Made by a program: the position numbers and the translations under genes. From a virus, in IMG/VR virus record IMGVR_UViG_3300000117_000020, positions 40,178 to 72,854 of that record: DNA of 32,677 nucleotides, one strand, 5' to 3'. The notes beneath the pieces are model-generated. The model did not search any database. It was not told the origin of the DNA and saw nothing but the letters and a program-made list of their open reading frames with translations. Of this stretch, positions 15,055-21,877 are shown piece after piece (positions within the stretch are counted from its first letter, which is position 1; every line of letters begins with the position of its first letter).

Positions 15055-16014
15055 ATGACTAAACCAGGTAGATATATTGGCATGTATAATATAGCTTCTG
15101 CTGACACTCGTTCAACAGGGCAATATTTAAAATGGGATGGATCTAAACCTGTTTGGGATACTGTTGATGTAGGAGACTCATTATCTTTTAGTGGGTCTAC
15201 ATCTAGTGGAGTTTTAACATATGGAGGCGCAAGTCAAATAGATGTTGAATCTGTAGCTCTTGCAAGTGGAACTTTTGCAAACGTGGTTGGAGTTCATAAT
15301 TTAGGAGGAGATATGAGTATAGTTTCTGGCGGGGTATTATCTCTTTTTGCTAGTCCAGTAAAAATTACTAGTAGTGAATTAGAGATACCTGGTTCTAGTG
15401 CTTCAGCAGGTCTTATAAAATTATATGAAGATACTGATAATGGTACTAATAAAGTATCTTTTGTTGGTCCAGCATCTTGTAGTGATCAAACAATAACGTT
15501 ACCTGATGCAAGTGGAGAGGTAGCGTTAAAAGATGGTAAACAATATCAAGTTTTTCCTTGTAACTTTATAGATGATTTAAATACAAGTCAAGTATTTTTA
15601 CCTATACACGGTACAACTTTTGAACAATCAACAGTTTATCAAGATGATGTAGCTATAGTAGCACCTTGTGACGGTAGAGTAGTATCATTAGCACTTAGTT
15701 GTATGTCTATATCAGGAAGTGGAGATTTTACTGTTAAAATTTATACTAGAGGACCAAATAACTCTGGAACTAGTTTAGCTAATTGGACAGAAGAAGAATC
15801 TGAAGTTCTTGCATTTACTGGTACTGATGATAGTCATGTTTTTCATTTTGCTTTTAGTAATGCTAAACATTTTGAAAGTACAGAAAAATTTGTAGTAGCA
15901 ATACAAGCTAGTGCAGACCCTGGAGCAAATACATATTGGTATGGAACAGTAGTAGTAGAATGGGATTATAGTACCTTATTAGGAACCAGTGCAGAATTTG
16001 ATGCAGCACCTTAA
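15055..16014 (+). CDS. Fibre or receptor-binding protein
   Basis: About 319 residues from ATG 15055, chosen because TAATATG is the standard start context here; ATG 15040 would overlap the preceding stop and add five residues. The N-terminal half is repetitive beta with SLSFSGSTSSGVLTYGGASQ and the fibre hallmark QTITLPDASGEVAL near residues 145-158. The C-terminal half (from about QYQVFPCNFIDDLN) looks globular with strands GDFTVKIYTRGPNNSG and KFVVAIQASADPGANTYWYG, a jelly-roll-like tip. No enzyme motif. Inferred role: second fibre or tip protein beside the main fibre at 8942. It is followed by a small beta protein at 16024. Confidence 0.65.
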   Translation: MTKPGRYIGMYNIASADTRSTGQYLKWDGSKPVWDTVDVGDSLSFSGSTSSGVLTYGGASQIDVESVALASGTFANVVGVHNLGGDMSIVSGGVLSLFASPVKITSSELEIPGSSASAGLIKLYEDTDNGTNKVSFVGPASCSDQTITLPDASGEVALKDGKQYQVFPCNFIDDLNTSQVFLPIHGTTFEQSTVYQDDVAIVAPCDGRVVSLALSCMSISGSGDFTVKIYTRGPNNSGTSLANWTEEESEVLAFTGTDDSHVFHFAFSNAKHFESTEKFVVAIQASADPGANTYWYGTVVVEWDYSTLLGTSAEFDAAP

Positions 16015-16023
16015 ATAAATAAA

Positions 16024-16416
16024 ATGCCTGATATAAAAGAAGATATAATAAAAAGTTTAAGTGGAACAGATGAGGTATTGTTGTATGACCCATTAGTAAT
16101 AATAAATGATGGAGAACAGACAGATCCTCCAGAGAGTTATTACAATCGTCCAGAGTATTTATCTTTGGACAGACTATTTATTTGTAATACAGATAATACA
16201 GATATAACTGTACTGCTGTATTTAAAAGATAGTAGCGATGTTACAACACATTTGTTACGAGGTACTTTAATTCCTGTTTCTTGTACTTTAGATTTTAACA
16301 ACGGTATTCCTTTTAAATTTGATAGTGATATGAAACTATGTATAAAATTAGGAGATGCTGGCTTTGTAGCAGATGTATCTGGAATGATAACTGGAACAAT
16401 GAATTATAATAATTAA
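16024..16416 (+). CDS. Small beta-sandwich virion protein
   Basis: 130 residues. The pattern ITVLLYLKDSSDVTTHLLRG then TLIPVSCTLDFNNGIPFKF is characteristic of a family of jelly-roll adaptors or decoration proteins in marine phages, where a polar loop follows a hydrophobic LYL strand; this is recalled, not searched. The N-terminus is helical and acidic (MPDIKEDIIKSLSG). No signal peptide. It lies between a fibre gene and a membrane-anchored coiled-coil gene. Likely a collar, fibre or capsid accessory. Confidence 0.58.
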   Translation: MPDIKEDIIKSLSGTDEVLLYDPLVIINDGEQTDPPESYYNRPEYLSLDRLFICNTDNTDITVLLYLKDSSDVTTHLLRGTLIPVSCTLDFNNGIPFKFDSDMKLCIKLGDAGFVADVSGMITGTMNYNN

Positions 16417-16421
16417 AAAAA

Positions 16422-16766
16422 ATGGCAAAAGAATTATCAGAAGATAGTAAATTTCAAATAAGTGTAAAAACTTTAATAGGGATTGTAGTTGGTGTAGCTA
16501 CTGTAATCTCTGCATACTTTGGTTTAATGGCTAGCATTAACTCTAAATTTGTTGAACTTGAAATTAAAGTTCAAGAAGCATTAGAAAAGCCTATACCAGG
16601 AACAGGAACCTATACAATAGATATGGGAGATCCTGCAGCTACAAATACTTGGCCCCCTACAAGAATGGAGTTTAATATGAAAGATCAAATGGCTCGTAAT
16701 AAAATTGACAGGGTTCAAGAAGACTTAGATGAATTAAAAGAAGAATTTAAATCCCTTAAAAAATGA
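16422..16766 (+). CDS. Single-span membrane protein with periplasmic coiled coil
   Basis: 114 residues: charged N-terminus, one transmembrane helix (LIGIVVGVATVISAYFGLMA, about 18-37), a linker with PGTGTYTIDMGDP, and a C-terminal coiled coil (NKIDRVQEDLDELKEEFKSL). N-in/C-out topology suits an inner-membrane spanin-like or other envelope protein. It is the only gene here that ends in TGA, and its ATGA junction (16763-16766) overlaps the next ATG by four bases, so the exported thioredoxin-fold protein is translationally coupled to it. An i-spanin role would need an outer-membrane lipoprotein partner, which was not seen. Function uncertain. Confidence 0.62.
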   Translation: MAKELSEDSKFQISVKTLIGIVVGVATVISAYFGLMASINSKFVELEIKVQEALEKPIPGTGTYTIDMGDPAATNTWPPTRMEFNMKDQMARNKIDRVQEDLDELKEEFKSLKK

Positions 16767-17146
16767 AAAAACTTAAAGTACTTATATCGTTTTTATTTCT
16801 AACCTTTTTCTCGTACGCGCAAGGACAATCTTTTCTTGGTACAAATGATTTTGAAAAAGAAACAAGCAGAGGTATTATAGTTGTAGAGTTTTGGGCAAGT
16901 TGGAATAATGTAAATGAAGTTAAATGGTTAGACAATTTAAAAGAGTGTGAGGTATATAGAGTTGACATAGGTCAACATATGGATCTACAAACTGAATTTG
17001 AAATTACAGCAGTTCCAACAATTATCATATTTAACAATGGTAATGTAGAAGAAACTTTTACAGCAAATATAATGTTTCAATTAGAAGCAGATAAAAAGGA
17101 TGTCCAAAGTAAAGTGGACGAAATAATATTAAAACAATTTAATTAA
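16763..17146 (+). CDS. Exported thioredoxin-fold protein lacking the CxxC motif
   Basis: 127 residues. Signal peptide MKKLKVLISFLFLTFFSYA with probable cleavage before Gln20. The remainder follows thioredoxin: strand IIVVEFWASW (38-47), the site where CGPC is expected reads N48-N49-V50-N51, then a helix, YRVDIG strand, the cis-Pro segment AVPTIIIF (83-90, Pro85) and NNGNVEE. Both catalytic Cys are replaced by Asn; the only Cys, C62, is elsewhere. It cannot do classic dithiol exchange, so a binding role is likely: blocking a host periplasmic partner, folding aid, or thioredoxin-like scaffold. It is coupled to the membrane coiled-coil gene by an ATGA overlap. Confidence 0.72.
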   Translation: MKKLKVLISFLFLTFFSYAQGQSFLGTNDFEKETSRGIIVVEFWASWNNVNEVKWLDNLKECEVYRVDIGQHMDLQTEFEITAVPTIIIFNNGNVEETFTANIMFQLEADKKDVQSKVDEIILKQFN

Positions 17147-17152
17147 AATAAT

Positions 17153-17521
17153 ATGGCAACATTAAATGTAAAACTTAACCTAGATACTAAAGATTTATTT
17201 TCTGACGAATTAAACTTTAGTGTAGCAGATACTTTATCTGTACTAGGTAAGTCAGTAAGAAAAACAGTAGCAACTTCAACTGCTTCTGCGTCAGTTTTAG
17301 CAGCAGCAGATTATACAACTGCATATGTATTTTTATACAATAAAAGTACTACAGCTGCAGAAATTATAACAATAGAAAAAGCAGACTCAGGTGATGAATA
17401 TATGTTTTTAGGAGCAGGAGAATTTGCATTCTTTCCTTGGACATCTACAGTAGATCTATTTGCAGACGCTGCAGAAGGAACTCCTGTATTAGAAATAATT
17501 GTATTTCAAGCTGCAGCTTAA
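17153..17521 (+). CDS. Small decoration-type beta protein, paralogue 1
   Basis: 122 residues beginning MATLNVKLNLDTKDLFSDEL, with strands TAYVFLYNKSTTAAEIITIE, a GEFAFFPW turn and an EIIVFQAAA end. The layout (MATL..KL.L...D..SD...., helix-free beta, GEF[AM][FW]F) is shared with the protein at 17551, so the two are tandem duplicates. Size and beta-sandwich look fit capsid decoration or fibre adaptor proteins. Mature residues are non-Cys. It is preceded by AAAATAATATGG. Confidence 0.62.
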   Translation: MATLNVKLNLDTKDLFSDELNFSVADTLSVLGKSVRKTVATSTASASVLAAADYTTAYVFLYNKSTTAAEIITIEKADSGDEYMFLGAGEFAFFPWTSTVDLFADAAEGTPVLEIIVFQAAA

Positions 17522-17550
17522 TAAAATAATAATAATAATAATAAAATAAT
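17522..17550 (+). repeat. AAT microsatellite leader between paralogues
   Basis: The 29-bp gap consists of TAAAAT, then six AAT/ATA trinucleotide units and AAAATAAT, ending directly at ATG 17551. Slippage in such a tract would change the leader length and could tune translation of the second paralogue. The role is inferred. Confidence 0.6.
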
Positions 17551-17916
17551 ATGGCAACACTAATTAATAAGTTAACACTTACTAGTAACGATGCAGTATC
17601 TGATGCAATAAATATTACATTGTCAGACATTTTAACAGTTACAGATCCTATAGAAATGGGCAAAAGAAATGTTACTACAGCAGTAGCTGGAGGCGGAGAA
17701 TTTGTACCAGCGTCTGATTCAAATACATATTATGTGTATTTAAAAAATTTAGATGCTACTAATTTTGTTTATGTGCAAGATGCAGCAGCAGCAACTTTTG
17801 GAAAATTACATCCAGGAGAATTTATGTGGTTTACATTAGCACCATCTGAAGGAATGGAGTTAAGAGCTGATACAGATACTGTAAAAGTACAATATGGTTT
17901 ATTTAAGAAAGGATAA
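17551..17916 (+). CDS. Small decoration-type beta protein, paralogue 2
   Basis: 121 residues: MATLINKLTLTSNDAVSDAI, then TYYVYLKNLDATNFVYVQDA, GKLHPGEFMWFTLAP and VQYGLFKKG. It parallels its upstream neighbour strand by strand, including the [TN]..YV[FY]L.N region and the PGEF/AGEF turn, but differs enough in sequence that the duplication is old. No signal peptide or Cys. It is the last gene before the lysis pair. A capsid or fibre decoration role is inferred. Confidence 0.62.
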   Translation: MATLINKLTLTSNDAVSDAINITLSDILTVTDPIEMGKRNVTTAVAGGGEFVPASDSNTYYVYLKNLDATNFVYVQDAAAATFGKLHPGEFMWFTLAPSEGMELRADTDTVKVQYGLFKKG

Positions 17917-17926
17917 TAATTAAAGC

Positions 17927-18535
17927 ATGAAATTAACTAGAGAAATTATAGAAAAGGCTGTTAAAGCAAAAAACTTTTCTTGGTTTGAAAAAGGAAACTA
18001 CAACCTTAACATTGTAGGAATTAGAAACTCTGATACAGGTACAGAAGTTACAAATAAATTTGATGACAAAATTACCTTAGCATTTAAATGCGATGGTGAT
18101 TGGGAATTCTATGTTTATAATTGTACTACAGATCCAGGAAGATATTGGGTAGAAAATATTATGAGAAAAGAAGGAGTGGCTGTCTTAAAAGAAGGTCAAT
18201 ATCCAGGATCTCATAAAATTAGATTACACCAAGGTAGGTACGAAGCATTAGGTCAAACAAAACCTGTAACTGTATATAGAGACGCTAATAAAGATAATAA
18301 GTATGATCTAGATGATAATAATACACAAACAGGATTGTTTGGTATTAATATACATAGAGCTACAAAATGGGGAGGCAAGAAATCTACGCAGGTAGACAAG
18401 TGGAGTGCAGGATGTCAAGTAATAGCTGCTAATGATGATTGGCATGAGTTTATGGATATATGTAGAATAGCAAGAGACACTTGGGGAAATAGCTTTACTT
18501 ATACGTTATTAGACAGTAAAGATCTAAATATATAA
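17927..18535 (+). CDS. L,D-transpeptidase-like (YkuD-like) endolysin candidate
   Basis: 202 residues, no signal peptide. The signature GINIHRATKWGGKKS followed by WSAGCQVIA places His143 and Ser160-Ala-Gly-Cys163 as in the HxG...SxGC(x)V catalytic set of YkuD-like L,D-transpeptidase or carboxypeptidase enzymes, a fold known among phage lysis proteins that act on peptidoglycan. Just upstream, D119-A-N121-K-D123-N-K-Y-D127-L-D-D130 is an EF-hand-like calcium loop. The N-terminal half (with EFYVYNCTTDPGRYW) is typical of this phage family as I recall it. A holin gene follows after 2 bases, which gives a lysis pair. Absence of an export signal fits release through the holin. Exact bond cut is not determined. 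Confidence 0.72.
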   Translation: MKLTREIIEKAVKAKNFSWFEKGNYNLNIVGIRNSDTGTEVTNKFDDKITLAFKCDGDWEFYVYNCTTDPGRYWVENIMRKEGVAVLKEGQYPGSHKIRLHQGRYEALGQTKPVTVYRDANKDNKYDLDDNNTQTGLFGINIHRATKWGGKKSTQVDKWSAGCQVIAANDDWHEFMDICRIARDTWGNSFTYTLLDSKDLNI

Positions 18536-18537
18536 AT

Positions 18538-18912
18538 ATGATTAAAGGACTTTTAAAATCTTTAGTAGGTGACGCTAGTCAAATTATTGATGATGTGGTT
18601 ACAACTAAAGAAGAAAAAATAGTATTGAAAAATGCTATGAAAAAAATGTTACTAGATTCTGAAGCCGAGTTACAAAAAAATGTAACAGATCGTTGGAAGG
18701 CAGATATGGCTTCTGATTCTTGGCTAAGTAAAAATGTAAGACCATTAGTTCTTATATTTTTGATAGTTTGCACAATGTTGCTTATCTTTGTAGACGGAGG
18801 ATTTTTATCCTTTACTGTAGAGGAAAAGTGGACGGATTTATTACAGTTAACACTGATCACTGTAATAGGTGCGTATTTTGGAGGAAGATCAGTAGAAAAA
18901 GTAAAAAAATAA
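18538..18912 (+). CDS. Holin (3TM-type superfamily)
   Basis: 124 residues. A charged amphipathic N-terminal region with heptad-like helices (residues 23-55) is followed by MASDSWLSKNVRPL (57-70), a sequence hallmark of GTA-type/3TM phage holins, then hydrophobic spans VLIFLIVCTMLLIFV (71-85) and LTLITVIGAYFGGRSVEK (104-121), and a basic end. Only two spans are evident plus a possible surface helix. It lies right behind the L,D-transpeptidase-like gene, completing the lysis cassette: it would open the inner membrane for the enzyme. Confidence 0.78.
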   Translation: MIKGLLKSLVGDASQIIDDVVTTKEEKIVLKNAMKKMLLDSEAELQKNVTDRWKADMASDSWLSKNVRPLVLIFLIVCTMLLIFVDGGFLSFTVEEKWTDLLQLTLITVIGAYFGGRSVEKVKK

Positions 18913-18916
18913 TTAT

Positions 18917-19108
18917 ATGTACGGTAAAAAAACAATGATGAAAAAAGGAGGAAAGAAAAAATTTCCTGACTTAACAGGCGATGGTAAAGTAACTAGAGCT
19001 GACATCTTAAAAGGTAGAGGAGTAATAAAAAAAGACGGAGGTAAATTAGAAGGAAGCGAAAAAAACTTTGCTGATGTAGTTGCAAGAGCTAAAGCAAGTA
19101 AAAAATAA
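18917..19108 (+). CDS. Small basic EF-hand-loop protein
   Basis: 63 residues. Lys/Gly-rich N-terminus (MYGKKTMMKKGGKKKF), then PDLTGDGKVTRADILKGRGV, a dockerin/EF-hand style loop: D18-x-T20-x-D22-G23-x-V25-T26-x-x-D29. The short K-D-G-G-K-L-E-G stretch follows. Similar miniproteins are frequent in marine phages, often near tail or lysis genes; this is from memory. It could bind calcium and bridge structural parts. The start ATG 18917 follows TAATTAT. The ATG within TMMKK is less likely because the context is poorer. Confidence 0.65.
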   Translation: MYGKKTMMKKGGKKKFPDLTGDGKVTRADILKGRGVIKKDGGKLEGSEKNFADVVARAKASKK

Positions 19109-19132
19109 ATAAAACCAACCAATTTATATACA

Positions 19133-20263
19133 ATGACTAAAAATGAAATTAAGGCTTTCCTTTCTGACAAGCCTGGCTACCTTAAAGAGGGAGCTGAACG
19201 TTTATCAGAAAAACTAAACTGCAGTGTAGAAACTTGTAGACATGCTTTAAAAGAAGCAAGAATAGAAGCTAAAGACGGTAGTGTAACTAATGAAAATGAA
19301 AGTGTTATCACTGAATTTCAAACGTTCCTTGACAAAAATGAAATTGCACCTGACGATGTAAAGTCTGTTAAATTTTGGCAGACGATGTCTGGACAGCAAA
19401 GATTCTCTGTAGTAACTAAAGGAGATGAAAAAAGTAAACATGAGCTTAAAAAAGAAATAGAAGATTTTGCAGCTCAATACAGTCCTAAAGTTACTAAGAT
19501 TAAAAGACAAGATTTAAAAGATCCTTGTGTTTATGAGATATCTTTACCAGATATACATTACGGTAAAATGACTGGAGAAACATTAGAAGAGTTAGAAGCT
19601 AACTTTATGAACTGCGTACAAGATTTAGTACATAAAGGATCAGGCCTAAACATTGAGAAGTTTTTATTACCTATTGGTAATGATGGAATGAACTCAGAAG
19701 GCATGAGACAAGCAACTACAAAAGGCACACCTCAACAAGATGTAGCTGATTGGAAAGATACTTTTCGAGGTTACTGGAGATTAATGGTACGAGCTATAGA
19801 TCATTTAAAAGAAATAGCACCTGTACATGTTATAGTAATATCTGGTAATCATGACTTTGAAAGAATGTTCTATGCAGGAGATGTAATATCAGGCTGGTAT
19901 AAAAATGATAAAAATGTATCAGTAGATAATGATCTTGAGCAAAGAAAGTACTTTGAATACGGAAAGAATATGATAATGTTTACCCATGGAGATAAAGAGA
20001 AACCTGCTGAAATGCCGCTTATAATGGCAACTGAGCAACCTTTAATGTTCTCTAGGTGTGAATTTCGTGAAGCCCACTGTGGACATTTACATAAGGAAAT
20101 GGTAAATGAATATAGAGGTATAAAGGTAAGATTCTTACCATCTATATGCTCTAATGACAGTTGGCACAAAGGTATGGGTTATGAAGCTAGAAGAACAGCA
20201 CAAGCTCATATTTGGAGTAAAGAACGAGGATATGAAGGATACCTACAAACAAACGTAATATAA
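19133..20263 (+). CDS. Calcineurin-like metallophosphoesterase
   Basis: 376 residues. The N-terminal ~60 residues look like a small helical, possibly winged-helix domain. The catalytic domain shows the metallophosphoesterase blocks: PDIHYGK (D140-x-H142), LPIGNDGMN (G182-N-D184, where families usually have GD), VISGNHD (GNHD 238-241), FTHGDKEK (H285) and HCGHLHKE (GHxH 317-320). Such enzymes act on DNA ends, nucleotides or phosphoproteins; the presence in a structural operon suggests a DNA or head-tail related job, for example preparing the genome end, but the substrate is unknown. No signal peptide. It is followed after one base by a connector-type gene. Confidence 0.8.
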   Translation: MTKNEIKAFLSDKPGYLKEGAERLSEKLNCSVETCRHALKEARIEAKDGSVTNENESVITEFQTFLDKNEIAPDDVKSVKFWQTMSGQQRFSVVTKGDEKSKHELKKEIEDFAAQYSPKVTKIKRQDLKDPCVYEISLPDIHYGKMTGETLEELEANFMNCVQDLVHKGSGLNIEKFLLPIGNDGMNSEGMRQATTKGTPQQDVADWKDTFRGYWRLMVRAIDHLKEIAPVHVIVISGNHDFERMFYAGDVISGWYKNDKNVSVDNDLEQRKYFEYGKNMIMFTHGDKEKPAEMPLIMATEQPLMFSRCEFREAHCGHLHKEMVNEYRGIKVRFLPSICSNDSWHKGMGYEARRTAQAHIWSKERGYEGYLQTNVI

Positions 20264-20264
20264 A

Positions 20265-20960
20265 ATGACTTTAAATGAAATTGCATATAATATACTAAAT
20301 TTAGTTAGAGGAGGAAGGCCCAATCAAAGTGAGCACATTTCTTTATCTCAAATTAAATTTAATATAAAACATTACAGAGCTATGATGATTCGTAGAGACT
20401 TTGCTAGAAATGGTATAGTTACTCGTCATATAGAACAAGATCTAGGATGCTTAGAATTAGAAGAAGTAAATCCATCTAAATGTTGTGATTTACCTGTATC
20501 ATGTTCTGTATCTAGGACTATTAAAAAAATCCCAAGAACTGTGCGATTTAATTTTAAAGAAGGCTTAACCTATGTAGGAGACGTAACGGGGATAGAAACT
20601 ATCCCTGTTATTGACAATCATATGGTAAAGTGGTTACCTCATGATAAGTATACTTCAAATAAACATAAAGGATATATGATTGAAGATCATTTATATATTT
20701 ATAATGCAAAAGGTTTAAAATTTGTAAACGTTAGAGGAGCATTTGAAAATCCTGAAGATCTTAAAGACTTTCAGTGTGAGAATGGGGTATGTTGGGATGA
20801 TAGTAAACCTTTCCCAATTCCTGCAGATATGATACAAGCTATTACAGCAGGAATGGCAAGTGGAGAACTACAACTATTATTAGGAACAACAAGTGATACT
20901 TTAGCAGATCAAGCACAAGATATGACAGGAGGTATACCAGGCCCTGCTAAAAAACAATAA
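20265..20960 (+). CDS. Putative head-tail connector protein, RGGR..N..HIS family
   Basis: 231 residues starting MTLNEIAYNILNLVRGGRPN, then EHISLSQIKFNIKHYRAMMI, an N-terminal helical bundle conserved, as I recall, in connector or ring proteins of Bacteroidetes phages. A beta part follows (TVRFNFKEGLTYVGDVTG, HLYIYNAKGLKFVNVRGAF) and the C-terminal end carries the helix PADMIQAITAGMASGELQLL. Paired Cys (KCCDLPVSC) occur at about 73-81. It couples by TAATG overlap to the next gene. In podovirus-like tails several such rings stack below the portal. Role by family resemblance only. Confidence 0.62.
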   Translation: MTLNEIAYNILNLVRGGRPNQSEHISLSQIKFNIKHYRAMMIRRDFARNGIVTRHIEQDLGCLELEEVNPSKCCDLPVSCSVSRTIKKIPRTVRFNFKEGLTYVGDVTGIETIPVIDNHMVKWLPHDKYTSNKHKGYMIEDHLYIYNAKGLKFVNVRGAFENPEDLKDFQCENGVCWDDSKPFPIPADMIQAITAGMASGELQLLLGTTSDTLADQAQDMTGGIPGPAKKQ

Positions 20961-21430
20961 TGAATTATACTTTAGAAGATATATATAATTATTATTGTGA
21001 AACAGAAGAAGATATAGATAAAACTATATTTAAAGCTATATGTTCAGATTTTAATATTTTAACAATAGATAACATATTAGAAGGAGGAACATTTAACATG
21101 GGTAATAATTTATCTACCCTCTCTATAAAAAGAACAAGTAGAGATCCTAGATCGCCTAGAATTGATTGGGGAGAAAGTAATAAATATAAAAAAGAATTAT
21201 TAGATGATGGGCAGATATTATTTAATAAAGAAACAGACAAAGGAATAAAATGGCACATATATTATACAGATGGTTTTTATTGTAGGTATTATTGGAACAA
21301 AGGAAGATGCCGTATACCAAACAAATCTGCATATAAATTTACTCCCACAAGAGGATTAAAGGGAAACAAAGAAAAGCTAATTAAATTATTACACACAGAT
21401 GAATTAGCTTATTTAAAATTTAAAAAATAA
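20960..21430 (+). CDS. Conserved phage protein of 156 aa, unknown role
   Basis: 156 residues, basic C-terminus. The block FNMGNNLSTLSIKRTSRDPR followed by PRIDWGESNKYKKELL, then WHIYYTDGFYCRYYWNKG and IPNKSAYKFTPTRGLKGNKE is striking for the dense conserved-looking aromatic and Gly residues, and I recall similar small proteins in large Bacteroidetes phages, always between connector genes. No signal peptide or membrane segment. Overlapping TAATG junctions on both sides bind it tightly to the connector operon. A connector-assembly or virion role is likely; no enzymatic motif stands out. Confidence 0.62.
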   Translation: MNYTLEDIYNYYCETEEDIDKTIFKAICSDFNILTIDNILEGGTFNMGNNLSTLSIKRTSRDPRSPRIDWGESNKYKKELLDDGQILFNKETDKGIKWHIYYTDGFYCRYYWNKGRCRIPNKSAYKFTPTRGLKGNKEKLIKLLHTDELAYLKFKK

Positions 21431-21873
21431 TGGCAAGTAAATATCACATAACAAAAGACGGTCGTAAAGCAAAAAAAGGTTTGTATTATTATATGAACAG
21501 AGCAAAAAGATTAGGTAAATCTAAACCAGGTAAAGGAAGTGTGTCAGATAAAGCATTAAAAGATTCTGCAAAAACTGCAAAAAAAAGATATGGGGGGTGT
21601 GCAGATTGTATGAGATCTGGAGGAGTTAAAAGTCCTGCATGGCAAAGAAAAGAAGGTAAGAGTCCTAGTGGAGGATTAAATGCTAAAGGTAGAGCTTCGT
21701 ATAGAAGAGCTAATCCAGGAAGTAAATTAGCTGCTCCTCAACCAGAAGGGGGATCAAGAAAAAGATCTTTTTGTGCAAGAATGAAAGGAATGAAAAGAAA
21801 ACTTACAAGCAGTAAAACAGCAAATGATCCTGATTCAAGAATAAATAAATCACTGAGAAAGTGGAAATGTTAA
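21430..21873 (+). CDS. Basic Cys protein with GGLNAKGRASYRRANPGS motif (DUF6321-like)
   Basis: 147 residues, strongly basic. N-terminus KGLYYYMNRAKRLGKSKPG resembles the GL[WY]xxI..R type start of small phage proteins. The core SPAWQRKEGKSPSGGLNAKG (68-87) continued by RASYRRANPGSKLAAPQPEG and RKRSFCARMKGM (110-121) is a motif I associate with a small conserved phage family (DUF6321-like). Cys occur at 57, 60, 115 and the terminal 147. Known members occur in head or tail regions. Could bind DNA in the head or connector. It overlaps the previous gene by one base. Confidence 0.62.
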   Translation: MASKYHITKDGRKAKKGLYYYMNRAKRLGKSKPGKGSVSDKALKDSAKTAKKRYGGCADCMRSGGVKSPAWQRKEGKSPSGGLNAKGRASYRRANPGSKLAAPQPEGGSRKRSFCARMKGMKRKLTSSKTANDPDSRINKSLRKWKC

Positions 21874-21877
21874 AATT

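Noticed and set aside
16422-17146. Overlapping spanin pair
   Set aside because: The second protein has a signal peptide without a lipobox Cys and a thioredoxin fold, so it is not an outer-membrane spanin.
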